Positions 5,902-15,059 of a DNA stretch of 42,804 nt are shown here, piece by piece. The notes below the pieces were generated by a model. It was not told the origin of the DNA and did not search any database. It saw nothing but the letters and a program-made list of their open reading frames with translations. The translations under genes were made by a program, and so were the position numbers. The stretch is from an uncultured Ruminococcus sp. (GTDB lineage: Bacteria > Bacillota > Clostridia > Oscillospirales > Acutalibacteraceae): the NCBI GenBank assembly GCA_902778175.1, contig CACYWT010000026.1:432-43235 (forward strand), written 5' to 3'. Each line of letters begins with the position of its first letter. Position 1 is the stretch's first letter.

Positions 5902-8277
5902 ATGTTTTTTGATATTCTGAAACGTGACCTGAAACGAAAAAAGACAATGAATACCATCCTTCTGATATTCATGATCCTGTCTGTAATGTTTGTATCGTCA
6001 AGCGTCAATACGATGCTGTCGGTAATGTCTGCAACAGATAAGTTTTTTGAAATATCAGGTGTAAAGGATTACTTCGTTGCCACAGTCGGGACAAAGGCGG
6101 AAGAGGAGCTGAACGACAGGCTTATGGCACTGCCCGGTGTTGATTCAATGAAAAGTGAAAGGATCTTTTATCTGACAGAAAGCTCTGTCAAGTATAACGG
6201 AAAGCATATTGAAGTATCCTCAAACGGACTTCTTAACAGCGTTGATGATATCGGCATCAAAATATTTGATGATAATAAAAATGAGCTTACAAAGGTAAAT
6301 GACGGTGAGATCTATATCAAACGCTCCATTATGGAAAATAATGATATTCCATTGGGAGGAAAAATTACTGTTAAAAGCGGCGGTTATACCGGGGAGTTTA
6401 CGGTAAAAGGAATAATGCTGGATGCCCTGTTCGGCTCTGATATGATGGGTACGCCAAGGTTCATCATCAGCCGAAATGATTTCAACAAATTTGTCCAAAG
6501 CAGTACAGACGAAAAATATGATATGTACAAGGGCTTCGTCTACAACATTGAAACAAGTGACCCGGATACAGTCGGAAATGCCGTCAGCGATCTTTCAGGA
6601 GTAGCTTTTACCGGAACAAAGGATATGATAAAAACTACATACATTCTTGACATGATAACTGCCGGTATCTATCTGATAGTAAGTGTTTGCCTTATAATAA
6701 TCTCAATTGTCCTTCTGAGGTTCACAATAGGCTTTACCGTCAGCGAGGAATACCGTGAAATCGGTGTAATGAAGGCTATTGGTATCAAAAATTCCGGCAT
6801 CAGAACTCTCTATATGGTAAAATATCTTGCTATGGCTCTGGTCGGAGCGGTGACAGGCTTTTTTGCAGGTATCCCCTTCGGCAATATGATGACCGAGCAA
6901 TCCTCCAGAAACTTTGTTACGGGAGATAATCAAAGCTATCTTGTGAATTTTCTGTGTGCTTTGGCTGTACTTCTTGTTATCGGACTGTTTACGTGGTGGA
7001 GCACGAGAAAGGTCAGGAAATTTACCCCGGTTGATGCTATCCGCAGCGGTGAAAGCGGAAAGCGCTACAAGAAAAAAGGACTTCTCAGTCTTTCAAAAGG
7101 TCATTCCAGACCTGTATTTTTTATGGCAGTCAATGATATTCTCAGCGGATTCAGACATTTTGCAGTCATGAGCGTTACATTTGTTATCGGAATACTGATG
7201 ATAACCATTATGCTGAATACCATATCGACGCTGCAAAGCCCTAAGCTCCTTGGGTGGTTCTCAATGGCTGAATGTGATCTGGCATTGGAGGACAAAGAAA
7301 ACACTGAAAAATACAATTCCCCCGACGGTCAGAGGCTCAGAACCGATTATCTAAAGGAAATGGAAAAAACACTTGCAGACAATTGTATACCCGCGCATTG
7401 CTTTGCCGAAACGCTGTTCAAATACCCCATACAAAGCGGAGATAATAAAACCGTCACCCTTTCATTTATCGGCTCTAATTCTACCACGGATATGTACACC
7501 TACATTGAGGGTACTCCCCCGGAAAATGAAAATGAAATAGCGATCTCTCATCTTATTGCTGAAAGATTGAAGGTGAATATCGGCGATACCGTGACAGTAA
7601 AGGTTGGCGGTGAGGAAAAGGAGTTTATGATCTCGGCTCTGTATCAAAGCATGAACAACATGGGCGAGGGTCTGAGATTCAATGAAAAGCTTGAGCTTGA
7701 TTTTTCCGAAGCTTTGGGATATTTCAGCTATCAGATAAAATACACCGATAACCCTTCTGCAGACGTAATACAGTCAAGAAGGGAAACTATCGAAAAGCTT
7801 TATCCTGATTATACCGTCCGCAGTGCCGGCGAATATGTTGACTACTCCGTAAGCGGCGTTTCGGGAATGCTGAGCGACACTAAGAACTTTGTGGTTATGA
7901 TAGTTATGCTTATCAATATTCTCTTAGTCGTACTTATGGAAAAATCCTTCCTTACAAAGGAGAGAGGAGAAATTGCACTGATGAAGGCTATCGGCTTCAA
8001 AAACCGTACCCTAATACTTTGGCAGACACTCAGGGTTGCCATAATTATGGCTGCGGCGGTGCTTATTGCAGTACTGCTCACAGATCCGGCAAGTCAGCTT
8101 GCAGTTGGAGGAATCTTCAAAATAATGGGTTCAAAATACATTATATTTGATACAAATATCTGGGAAGCGTATATAATTTATCCCCTTGCAGTATTTGCAG
8201 TGACCGTGCTTGCATCATTGATGAGTGCATTGGGAATCAGAAGCATTTCTTCTCAGGAAGTAAATAACATAGAATGA
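5902..8277 (+). CDS. ABC transporter permease, FtsX/MacB-like, duplicated
   Basis: A 791-residue membrane protein with two FtsX-type halves. Hydrophobic segments lie at about 17-41, 248-278, 307-330, 347-367, 420-441, 662-680, 704-727 and 757-779, with large extracellular domains at about 45-245 and 445-660. The EYREIGVMKAIG and RGEIALMKAIGF coupling segments after the second and sixth helices are typical of this family, which exports or removes peptides, lipids or antibiotics from the membrane rather than importing small solutes. GGAGAAGG precedes the ATG. It is the first gene of a permease-ATPase-regulator-kinase operon, so a drug- or peptide-stress role is likely. The cargo is unknown. Confidence 0.85.
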   Translation: MFFDILKRDLKRKKTMNTILLIFMILSVMFVSSSVNTMLSVMSATDKFFEISGVKDYFVATVGTKAEEELNDRLMALPGVDSMKSERIFYLTESSVKYNGKHIEVSSNGLLNSVDDIGIKIFDDNKNELTKVNDGEIYIKRSIMENNDIPLGGKITVKSGGYTGEFTVKGIMLDALFGSDMMGTPRFIISRNDFNKFVQSSTDEKYDMYKGFVYNIETSDPDTVGNAVSDLSGVAFTGTKDMIKTTYILDMITAGIYLIVSVCLIIISIVLLRFTIGFTVSEEYREIGVMKAIGIKNSGIRTLYMVKYLAMALVGAVTGFFAGIPFGNMMTEQSSRNFVTGDNQSYLVNFLCALAVLLVIGLFTWWSTRKVRKFTPVDAIRSGESGKRYKKKGLLSLSKGHSRPVFFMAVNDILSGFRHFAVMSVTFVIGILMITIMLNTISTLQSPKLLGWFSMAECDLALEDKENTEKYNSPDGQRLRTDYLKEMEKTLADNCIPAHCFAETLFKYPIQSGDNKTVTLSFIGSNSTTDMYTYIEGTPPENENEIAISHLIAERLKVNIGDTVTVKVGGEEKEFMISALYQSMNNMGEGLRFNEKLELDFSEALGYFSYQIKYTDNPSADVIQSRRETIEKLYPDYTVRSAGEYVDYSVSGVSGMLSDTKNFVVMIVMLINILLVVLMEKSFLTKERGEIALMKAIGFKNRTLILWQTLRVAIIMAAAVLIAVLLTDPASQLAVGGIFKIMGSKYIIFDTNIWEAYIIYPLAVFAVTVLASLMSALGIRSISSQEVNNIE

Positions 8278-8287
8278 GGTAATTGAA

Positions 8288-9043
8288 ATGAAAAAGATAC
8301 TTGAAGTAACCGATCTTTGCAAGACCTATGTGATAAACAAAAGACAGAACAATGTTCTGAGAAATGTCAGCTTTTCAGTAAATGAGGGCGAAATGGTAGC
8401 AATAATGGGACCCTCCGGCTCGGGCAAAAGTACGCTCCTATATACAGTGTCGGGTATGGACAGCATGACATCAGGTACAGTATTGTTCGGAGAAAAGGAT
8501 ATTTCCGCTCTTAAAGCGGATGAGCTTGCGGCTCTGAGACTTGATGAAATGGGCTTCATCTTTCAGCAGATGTATATGCTCAAAAACCTGAGCGTTCTTG
8601 ACAATATCCTTCTCCCTGCGCGTCAGTCAAAAGCAAACAACCTTTCCGTTAAAGAAAAGCGTGAGCGAGGACTGGAGCTTATGCGAAAGCTTGACATTGT
8701 TGAAGTAGCCGATAACGATATAAACGAGGTGTCGGGCGGTCAGCTGCAGAGGGCATGCATCTGCCGCAGCATGATTAACAGCCCCAGGATAATTTTTGCC
8801 GATGAGCCGACAGGCGCGCTCAACCGTCAAAGCTCCAACGAGGTAATGGAGGAGCTTTGCAAAATCAATGCCGACGGCACCACAATTATGCTTGTCACCC
8901 ACGATGCAAGGGTCGCTGCAAAATGCAGCCGTGTGCTCTATATCGTTGACGGAAATATTCAGGGAGAGTATAATTTAGAGGGAACAGACGAAAGAACCAA
9001 GGAACGCGCCCTGAACAACTGGCTGTTGGAGCAGGGCTGGTGA
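8288..9043 (+). CDS. ABC transporter ATP-binding protein (MacB/LolD type)
   Basis: A 251-residue nucleotide-binding subunit that pairs with the upstream permease. Visible are Walker A GPSGSGKST (about 41-49), a Q-loop FQQMYML, the ABC signature VSGGQLQR, Walker B RIIFADEPTGAL and the switch histidine in LVTHDARVA. Length and motifs match the LolD/MacB/FtsE-like class that drives FtsX-type permeases. It starts 10 bases after the permease stop, preceded by GAGGT, and ends about 20 bases before the response regulator, consistent with one transcript. Confidence 0.9.
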   Translation: MKKILEVTDLCKTYVINKRQNNVLRNVSFSVNEGEMVAIMGPSGSGKSTLLYTVSGMDSMTSGTVLFGEKDISALKADELAALRLDEMGFIFQQMYMLKNLSVLDNILLPARQSKANNLSVKEKRERGLELMRKLDIVEVADNDINEVSGGQLQRACICRSMINSPRIIFADEPTGALNRQSSNEVMEELCKINADGTTIMLVTHDARVAAKCSRVLYIVDGNIQGEYNLEGTDERTKERALNNWLLEQGW

Positions 9044-9065
9044 TCGGATTTTGGAGTGATAAACA

Positions 9066-9731
9066 ATGGTTGACATTCTTGTAGTTGAAGATAATCTTGA
9101 AATGGCAGCGCTGCTTTGTGATTTTCTGAAAGCGGAGGGATATTCCGTACAGAATTGTACAGACGGAGAAAGCTCTTTGAAAGCGTTTGAAGCTGAGGGT
9201 GCAAGGCTCGTGATCCTTGATATTATGCTGCCGGGGCTTGACGGCTTTGCAATCTGCCGCAAAATTCGTGAAAACGCCAACACTCCGATAATCATTGTCA
9301 GCGCCAAAACCGATAAGGACGATAAGCTGAGCGGTCTGATTCTCGGCGCGGATGATTACATTGAAAAGCCCTATGATATCGATATTCTCCTCGCTAAAAT
9401 CAAGGGGATATTCACACGACGCTATCAGACCGAGGTGCTGTCCGACGGCTTTCTGAAAATCGACAAAGGCAAGAGGATCGCGTTCAAAGAAAATACACCT
9501 CTCGAGTTGACGCAAAAGGAATTCGACTTATTGCTCCTTCTTGCAGAGAATACCGGCAAAACGCTGAACAAGGACTATCTGTTCAATCGGATCTGGGGCT
9601 TTGACAGCTTTTCCGAACCGCAGACGCTCACGGTACACATCAAGTGGCTACGACAGAAAATCGAATCAGATCCTAAAAAGCCGGACCATATTTTGACGGT
9701 CTGGGGTGTCGGCTACCGATACGAGAGGTAA
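9066..9731 (+). CDS. OmpR-family response regulator
   Basis: A 221-residue two-domain regulator. The receiver shows VVEDN acidic residues, the phospho-acceptor Asp in ILDIMLPGLDG (about residue 51) and the EKPYD lysine. The C-terminal winged helix contains LTQKEFDLLLLL and the closing VWGVGYRYE typical of OmpR/PhoB DNA-binding domains. The kinase gene follows after 3 bases. By analogy with transporter-linked systems it probably controls its own operon through the inverted repeat at the promoter; this is inferred. Confidence 0.9.
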   Translation: MVDILVVEDNLEMAALLCDFLKAEGYSVQNCTDGESSLKAFEAEGARLVILDIMLPGLDGFAICRKIRENANTPIIIVSAKTDKDDKLSGLILGADDYIEKPYDIDILLAKIKGIFTRRYQTEVLSDGFLKIDKGKRIAFKENTPLELTQKEFDLLLLLAENTGKTLNKDYLFNRIWGFDSFSEPQTLTVHIKWLRQKIESDPKKPDHILTVWGVGYRYER

Positions 9732-9734
9732 ATC

Positions 9735-10955
9735 ATGAAAAGCTATATAAAATTGGCGGCTGCGGTTATCGCTATCCTGGCGGTGATCTTTGCCGGAGCA
9801 AACATCATATTACACTACGAAAACAAGGGTGACGCAGGTCGCCCTTATCGTGTTGAAGCGGAAAGGATCGCTGCGAAAATCGAAAGCGGAGAGGAATATT
9901 CTCTCGACGATTACAGCTATATTAAAAACATCGAAATTCAGGAGGATGGTTTTCAGGGCGGCGACAGCGACTATCTTGTAAAGGAGATCCGCGGCAGGCT
10001 CTACCGCTTAGATTATTCCTACCAAGTCGATAACAGTGCAGCGATAACAGCCTTTAACTTATGCTTCGGCGTGACAGCGTTGTTTGTCCTTCTTCTATTG
10101 CTGTTTTTGTTCATTAAAATTATCCGTCCGTTTGAGAAAATCAGTGCCTATCCCACAGAGCTTGCGAAGGGCAATCTCACGGCACCGCTGAAAGACAGCC
10201 GCGACAAATACTTCGGCAAATTCCTGTGGGGACTTGATCTGCTGCGTGAAAAGCTGGAAAGTCAAAAAGCCGCCGAGCTTGCCCTGCAAAAGCAGAATAA
10301 GACGATAGTGCTCTCTCTTTCTCACGACATCAAAACGCCGCTGGGCGTAATTGAGTTGTACGCAAAGGCGTTGGAAAAGGATCTGTATAAGGATGAACAG
10401 AAGAAACTGGAGGTTGTGCGGAGCATCAACAGCAAGTGCGAGGAGATCCGCGGCTATGTAGACGGCATTGTCAAAGCCTCGAGCGAGGACTTCCTGAATT
10501 TAGACGTAAATAACGATGAGTTTTATCTGTCGGCATTGATCGACAAAATCAGGGCGTTTTATACAGATAAGCTCGACCTGTTGAAAATCAACTTTGATGT
10601 AGATGATTTTTCTGATTGCATACTATCAGGTGATCTGGAGAGGAGCATGGAAGCTCTGCAAAACATCATTGAAAACGCCGTCAAATACGGCGACGACAAG
10701 GAAATCACTATTGCGTTTTCAAGAGAGGATGATTGTCAGCTTATCCATATCCGCAGCAGCGGCTGCACACTCAGTGAAAACGAACTGCCGCACATCTTTG
10801 ATAGCTTCTGGCGGGGTTCAAATACCGGAAGTCAGAGCGGCAGTGGTCTTGGTCTGTACATCTGCCGCACCCTCATGAGAAAAATGAATGGTGATATTTT
10901 TGCTGAAATCCAAAGCGGCTGTATGATCGTGACGACTGTGTTTTCGATAGCATAA
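9735..10955 (+). CDS. Membrane sensor histidine kinase
   Basis: A 406-residue kinase with two membrane helices (about 6-26 and 96-120) enclosing a sensor loop of about 70 residues, a HAMP-like linker, a HisKA domain with the phosphorylated His in SLSHDIKTPL, and a HATPase domain with the N-box IIENAVKYG and GSGLGLY. The extracellular loop is longer than in BceS-type kinases that sense through their transporter, so direct ligand sensing is possible. Its ribosome site (GAGAGG) overlaps the regulator's stop region. A strong terminator follows at once, closing the operon. Confidence 0.88.
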   Translation: MKSYIKLAAAVIAILAVIFAGANIILHYENKGDAGRPYRVEAERIAAKIESGEEYSLDDYSYIKNIEIQEDGFQGGDSDYLVKEIRGRLYRLDYSYQVDNSAAITAFNLCFGVTALFVLLLLLFLFIKIIRPFEKISAYPTELAKGNLTAPLKDSRDKYFGKFLWGLDLLREKLESQKAAELALQKQNKTIVLSLSHDIKTPLGVIELYAKALEKDLYKDEQKKLEVVRSINSKCEEIRGYVDGIVKASSEDFLNLDVNNDEFYLSALIDKIRAFYTDKLDLLKINFDVDDFSDCILSGDLERSMEALQNIIENAVKYGDDKEITIAFSREDDCQLIHIRSSGCTLSENELPHIFDSFWRGSNTGSQSGSGLGLYICRTLMRKMNGDIFAEIQSGCMIVTTVFSIA

Positions 10956-10964
10956 TAACAGAAA

Positions 10965-11008
10965 AAGGAACACTGAATATGCATAAAATTCAGTGTTCCT
11001 TGTTTTTT
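10965..11008 (+). terminator. Intrinsic terminator of the ABC-TCS operon
   Basis: A perfect 14-bp stem, AAGGAACACTGAAT with its complement, a nine-base loop and a GTTTTTT tail begins 10 bases after the kinase stop. Confidence 0.95.
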
Positions 11009-11109
11009 GGGTACTCTCAATCGATTACTTTTCTTGTCGTTTTATATCATCCTTATGGAAAGTCGCCATTTGCAGGACGCTTTTTTCTATGCGCATAAAA
11101 TTTTCCGCT

Positions 11110-11535
11110 TCATTCCCTGAATTCGGGACAGGAGATCAGCGCGATCTCTTCAATGGTGTGATGCAGCTTTAACACTATATCCGTATCTGCCGCACGGTAA
11201 TACATTTCTTTTCCGTTACGGCTGGCAACAATAAGTCCTGCGTCTTTCAAAAGTCTCAGATGGTGCGATACCGCCGGACTTGACATATCTGTTGCAGCCG
11301 CTATATTGATAACACATTCTTCACAGTGACACAGAAGCCAGAATATTCTGAGCCTGCTCGGGTCGCCAAGCTGCTTCATCGCATCAGCTACGGTTTTTAT
11401 TGTTTCGACAGACGGCATTCTTTCCGCTATCCTGCTGTCATTATCATTATGATTGTGCGGCAGTGGAATTCTCTTTTCGTTCAATTGTTTTCCCTCCGGA
11501 ATATCAGAAAATACCATACGATCTATGATATCCAT
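11110..11535 (-). CDS. ArsR/SmtB-family metal-responsive repressor
   Basis: A 141-residue winged-helix protein with the ArsR recognition region SSPAVSHHLRLLKDAGLI and GKEMYY wing. It is divergent from an HMA protein and a Zn/Cd-type ATPase, the classic place for a CadC/SmtB/CzrA repressor released by metal. Metal ligands look non-standard: the CadC-like CVC becomes CVI with extra cysteines before it (CHCEEC), the alpha-5 site keeps Asp but not the usual His pattern, and the long N-terminus has a His/Asp cluster (PHNHNDND). Palindromes at 11552-11565 and 11664-11681 are candidate operators. Metal identity is uncertain; Zn, Cd or Pb are most likely. Confidence 0.85.
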   Translation of the reverse strand: MDIIDRMVFSDIPEGKQLNEKRIPLPHNHNDNDSRIAERMPSVETIKTVADAMKQLGDPSRLRIFWLLCHCEECVINIAAATDMSSPAVSHHLRLLKDAGLIVASRNGKEMYYRAADTDIVLKLHHTIEEIALISCPEFRE

Positions 11536-11551
11536 TTTTTAATTACTAATT

Positions 11552-11565
11552 ATATTTTAAAATAT
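11552..11565. promoter_or_regulatory. Candidate ArsR operator, perfect palindrome
   Basis: ATATTTTAAAATAT is a perfect 14-bp palindrome 17 bases upstream of the repressor start codon. It overlaps a minus-strand TTGAAT/TAAAAT promoter-like pair and would suit autoregulation. Confidence 0.45.
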
Positions 11566-11624
11566 CCTATTTGAAAATTCAAGCCCGGTTTATTATTTTT
11601 CGGAATTTATTTTTTATTATTCCC

Positions 11625-11653
11625 TTGACAAATGCATATATAAGTGGTATATT
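11625..11653 (+). promoter_or_regulatory. Promoter of the HMA-ATPase operon
   Basis: TTGACA (11625-11630), 17-bp spacer, TATATT (11648-11653), followed by the ribosome site CAGGAG shortly before ATG 11707. Confidence 0.8.
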
Positions 11654-11663
11654 ATAATAAACT

Positions 11664-11681
11664 ATTAAATAATCTTTTAAT
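11664..11681. promoter_or_regulatory. Candidate repressor operator downstream of -10
   Basis: ATTAAA and TTTAAT are inverted around six bases, covering the expected transcription start. Position and AT-rich symmetry fit an ArsR-family site. Confidence 0.4.
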
Positions 11682-11706
11682 CAAATGATCCTCAGGAGTT
11701 GATATT

Positions 11707-11928
11707 ATGAAAAAGACATATAAGATCGAAGTTGACTGCGCAAACTGTGCAAATAAAATGGAGCTTGCAGCAAAAAAGACCGAAGGTGTCAAAGATGCAT
11801 CTGTTAATTTTATGGCTCTTAAAATGAAGGTCGAATTTCAGGACGGAGCAGATCCCGAGGCAGTTATGGATCAGGTTTTCCGCGCCTGCCGCAAAATCGA
11901 ACCCGATTGTGAGATCTATTACAAATAA
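11707..11928 (+). CDS. Small HMA-domain metal-binding protein
   Basis: A 73-residue single-domain protein with the heavy-metal-associated fold pattern. It opens KKTYKIEVDCANCANKM, in which CANC is the metal-binding CxxC loop, and then EGVKDASVNF as the second strand. Such proteins carry soft metal ions to P-type ATPases. It directly precedes an ATPase lacking an N-terminal HMA domain, so the metal-binding module appears to be encoded separately. An AGGAG site lies before ATG. Copper chaperones share this fold, but the partner ATPase is Zn/Cd-like. Confidence 0.85.
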   Translation: MKKTYKIEVDCANCANKMELAAKKTEGVKDASVNFMALKMKVEFQDGADPEAVMDQVFRACRKIEPDCEIYYK

Positions 11929-11934
11929 TAATTT

Positions 11935-11956
11935 TGCGCCCTTTTCATCGGGCGCA
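11935..11956. other. Intergenic stem-loop
   Basis: TGCGCCC pairs with GGGCGCA around an eight-base loop immediately after the HMA gene. The following T-run is short, so partial termination or processing between the two genes is possible. Confidence 0.5.
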
Positions 11957-11969
11957 TATTTCACCTTAA

Positions 11970-11993
11970 ACGATTAAACATATACTTAATCGT
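11970..11993. other. Inverted repeat before the P-type ATPase gene
   Basis: ACGATTAA and TTAATCGT are inverted around eight bases, about 20 bases before the ATPase start. It could be a regulator site or a hairpin tuning ATPase translation. Confidence 0.4.
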
Positions 11994-12012
11994 AATCACA
12001 GGAGTGGTCTAT

Positions 12013-13899
12013 ATGACAAAAAAACAGAAAAAAACGCTAATTCGTATAATAGTGACGGCAGTAATGACTGTCGGTCTGATATTCACGCCCGTGGACGGCT
12101 GGCTCAGGCTTTTTCTTTTCCTCATTCCGTATTTTATTATAGGTTATGATATTCTTATCAAGGCTGTAAAGGGCATTATAAACCTCCAGCCGTTTGATGA
12201 ATGTTTCCTGATGGCTATTGCAACTATCGGCGCGCTGGTGCTTGCCGTTACCGGGGACGGAGATTATCTTGAAGCAATTGCCGTCATGCTCTTCTATCAG
12301 ACCGGAGAATGGTTCCAGAGCTATGCTGTCGGAAAAAGCCGCAGGAGCATCAGCGAGCTTATGGATATCCGTCCGGATTATGCCAATATTGAAGAAAACG
12401 GAAAGCTTATCCGCGTAGATCCCGATGAAATAGAAACAGGGACTATTATCGTCGTTAAACCCGGAGAAAAGATACCGATCGACGGAGTTGTCACCGAGGG
12501 CAGTTCTTCACTTGACGCGGCTGCACTGACAGGAGAAAGTCTGCCGCGCAGCGTCAGCGTCGGAGAACAGGTCATCAGCGGCTGCGTTAATCTCAGCGGC
12601 ACACTGAGGATCCGCACCGAAAAGGAATTTGAGGATTCAACAGTTTCGAGAATACTTGATCTTGTGGAAAATGCCGGATCGAGAAAATCACGTTCGGAGA
12701 ATTTTATTACCCGATTCGCAAGGGTATATACACCGGCAGTAGTAACAGGCGCGCTGCTGCTTGCACTGGTCCCCCCGATAATAAGAATACTCTGCGGAAC
12801 GGAGGCTCTCTGGACTGTATGGCTTTACCGTGCGCTGACATTTCTTGTAATAAGCTGTCCGTGCGCACTGGTAGTAAGTGTTCCGCTGAGCTTTTTTGCA
12901 GGCATAGGCAGCGCAAGCCGCGACGGAATACTTATCAAAGGCTCCAATTACCTTGAACAGCTTGCGAAAACCCAGATAATAGCCTTCGACAAGACAGGTA
13001 CGCTTACCAAAGGGGTATTCGAGGTAACGAAGGTCAGTCCTGCCGGAATAAGCGAAAAGGAGCTTTTGCAGACAGCAGCCGCTGCCGAGCAGTTTTCAAC
13101 TCATCCTGTTGCAGTTTCCCTGCGAAACAAATCAGGAGATATACCTCAGGATATAATACCTCAGAGCGCAGAGGAAATAGCAGGCTGTGGGATCTGTGCA
13201 AAAAGCGGCAAGGATAAGATCTGCGTCGGGAACGGCAAGCTGATGGAACGAATGGGAATTGAATATATCCCTGAAACACAGCCCGGAACGGTAATTTATG
13301 TATCAAAGAATGATAAATTCCTCGGAAGTATAGTCATTTCCGATGTGATCCGTCCGACTGCCAAGGGTGCTGTCGAGGCTCTTGAACGCTGCGGAATTGA
13401 AAGAGCGGTAATGCTGACAGGCGACAGCAGATCTGCGGCAGAGCATATTGCAGCCATGACGGGAATAAAAGAAATACACAGCGGACTTTTGCCCGAGGAT
13501 AAGGTCGGGATCGTCGCCAGGCTTATTGAAGAGAAAAAAACAGGCAGAACAGTAGCTTTTGCCGGAGATGGTATAAATGACGCTCCTGTCCTGTCAATGG
13601 CGGATATCGGTATTGCGATGGGCGCTATGGGTTCAGACGCCGCTATTGAGGCTGCCGACATCGTTCTGATGGACGACGACCCGATGAAGATAGTCCGGGC
13701 TATTTCGATATCAAATAAGTGTCTGAGAATTGTCAGGGAAAACATATGGTTCTCCATAACGATAAAGCTTGTTTGTCTGCTTCTCGGAGCAATCGGTTTT
13801 GCTAATATGTGGGTGGCAATATTTGCTGATGTCGGAGTACTTGTACTTGCAGTACTGAATGCTCTCCGCTGCCAGATCCATAGGAACGACGCCGTATAA
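12013..13899 (+). CDS. Zn2+/Cd2+/Pb2+-type P1B ATPase
   Basis: A heavy-metal efflux ATPase of about 628 residues. Motifs: the transmembrane metal site CPC (282-284), the phosphorylation motif DKTGT (Asp 326), TGES in the actuator domain, a histidine in the STHPVA segment and GDGINDAP. The SCPCAL segment and the operon context point to the P1B-2 (ZntA/CadA) class rather than copper exporters. A GTG at 12004 overlaps the AGGAG site, so ATG 12013, eight bases after it, is the better start. There is no N-terminal HMA domain; that function is probably given by the 73-aa protein upstream. Antisense frames here are shadows. Confidence 0.9.
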   Translation: MTKKQKKTLIRIIVTAVMTVGLIFTPVDGWLRLFLFLIPYFIIGYDILIKAVKGIINLQPFDECFLMAIATIGALVLAVTGDGDYLEAIAVMLFYQTGEWFQSYAVGKSRRSISELMDIRPDYANIEENGKLIRVDPDEIETGTIIVVKPGEKIPIDGVVTEGSSSLDAAALTGESLPRSVSVGEQVISGCVNLSGTLRIRTEKEFEDSTVSRILDLVENAGSRKSRSENFITRFARVYTPAVVTGALLLALVPPIIRILCGTEALWTVWLYRALTFLVISCPCALVVSVPLSFFAGIGSASRDGILIKGSNYLEQLAKTQIIAFDKTGTLTKGVFEVTKVSPAGISEKELLQTAAAAEQFSTHPVAVSLRNKSGDIPQDIIPQSAEEIAGCGICAKSGKDKICVGNGKLMERMGIEYIPETQPGTVIYVSKNDKFLGSIVISDVIRPTAKGAVEALERCGIERAVMLTGDSRSAAEHIAAMTGIKEIHSGLLPEDKVGIVARLIEEKKTGRTVAFAGDGINDAPVLSMADIGIAMGAMGSDAAIEAADIVLMDDDPMKIVRAISISNKCLRIVRENIWFSITIKLVCLLLGAIGFANMWVAIFADVGVLVLAVLNALRCQIHRNDAV

Positions 13900-13960
13900 A
13901 TACAATAGAAAAGCATTTATTAAGCTCTGGAAAACAGCAAGCTCGTGACTGTAACTTTTA

Positions 13961-14476
13961 TCAGAGGAGCTTAACTGTCATTACAGCAAAAATAACACTG
14001 CAAAAATCTGCAAACAGGGCTGCCGGTATCGTGCAGCCTGTTTTTTTGATCCCTGAGGATCCATAATATATCGCAACGGCATAAAAGGTGGTTTCTGTCG
14101 ATCCTGCCATCACGGAAGCTATCTCCCCTATCTCGCTGTCTGCTCCGAACTGCGACAGCATATTTGAAAGCAGCGCAAATGATCCGCTCCCTGAAACAGG
14201 ACGTATCAGCCCAAGCGGAATGATCTCGGCAGGAAAGCCCATAGGTGAAAGCACGGGTTCAAGCGCACAGGTCAGTATTTCAAAAAAGCCGGACGAGCTG
14301 AGCATTTCAACCGCTATCACAAGTCCTATCATGGACGGCGCAACTGATATAAGGGTATTAATTCCCTCAGCGGCGCCTTCACGGAAGCTTCCGAACAGAT
14401 CTGTTTTCCGTATTGCACCGTAAATTACTATGCCCGTTATTATCATCGGAACAAGCAGACTGCTTATGTTATCCAT
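13961..14476 (-). CDS. spmB: Spore maturation protein B
   Basis: A 171-residue nucleoside-recognition (Gate) domain membrane protein matching SpmB. Typical blocks are PMIITGIVIYGAIRK, the central RPVSGSGSFALL and the SVMAGSTETTFYA segment. In Bacillus, SpmA and SpmB are needed for proper spore-core dehydration and heat resistance. Several hydrophobic helices cover most of the chain. The start overlaps the spmA stop by 8 bases. Its presence implies descent from a spore former, not proof of sporulation in this strain. Confidence 0.92.
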   Translation of the reverse strand: MDNISSLLVPMIITGIVIYGAIRKTDLFGSFREGAAEGINTLISVAPSMIGLVIAVEMLSSSGFFEILTCALEPVLSPMGFPAEIIPLGLIRPVSGSGSFALLSNMLSQFGADSEIGEIASVMAGSTETTFYAVAIYYGSSGIKKTGCTIPAALFADFCSVIFAVMTVKLL

Positions 14477-15059
14477 TTTTCCTCCTCCGGAATAAGCTTG
14501 CAGCCTTTACCGCGGTAATGCCTGCGGCAAGAGCACATGACGAGGCTATCCAGACCTGCGGCAGTATAGAATATGGGTCTGTGCTGCCTGCCGCCGCCCG
14601 CAAAGCCGCGCAGGTAGTCGGTATAAGCTGCAGCGACGCCGTATTTATGACCACGAACATTATCATAGAGGGATTTGCCTTATCCCCAAGACGGTTATTT
14701 CTCTGCATTTCCTTCATGGCTTTGATGCCGAGCGGAGTGGCGGCATTACCAAGCCCCAGAAAATTTGCCGTAATATTTGCGCTTATCGCTTTCATTGCCT
14801 CACTGTCCGCAGGATAGTCGGGCATAAGCCTGCTCAGCACCGGACGAAGAAACCTCGATATATTTCCGGTGATACCACTTTTATCAGCTATCTTCATTAT
14901 GCCTGTCCACAGGCACATCACACCTGCCATTGATATAAGCAGACGTACCCCTTTGTCCGCACCCTGAGTAACAGCAGCAGCGACCTGATCTGTTCTTCCG
15001 GTGAAAAACGAACACAGAAAGCTTGATACGATCATTCCGAGCCATATATATCCGAGCAT
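14469..15059 (-). CDS. spmA: Spore maturation protein A
   Basis: A 196-residue membrane protein matching SpmA, with an N-terminal Gate-domain segment, the NFLGLGNAATPLGIKAM motif and FVVINTASLQLIPTT. It works with SpmB in spore maturation. GGAGGTG lies before ATG 15059. It is the first gene of the spmAB pair and converges with the metal ATPase beyond spmB. The 350-base upstream region is shared with the divergent AbrB-like gene. Confidence 0.92.
   Translation of the reverse strand: MLGYIWLGMIVSSFLCSFFTGRTDQVAAAVTQGADKGVRLLISMAGVMCLWTGIMKIADKSGITGNISRFLRPVLSRLMPDYPADSEAMKAISANITANFLGLGNAATPLGIKAMKEMQRNNRLGDKANPSMIMFVVINTASLQLIPTTCAALRAAAGSTDPYSILPQVWIASSCALAAGITAVKAASLFRRRKNG

Noticed and set aside
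8895-9515. 206-codon minus-strand frame opposite the ABC ATPase and response regulator
   Set aside because: Spans two real genes on the other strand and has no recognisable domain.
13296-13916. 206-codon minus-strand frame opposite the P-type ATPase
   Set aside because: Ser/Ala/Ile-rich shadow of a well-supported gene.
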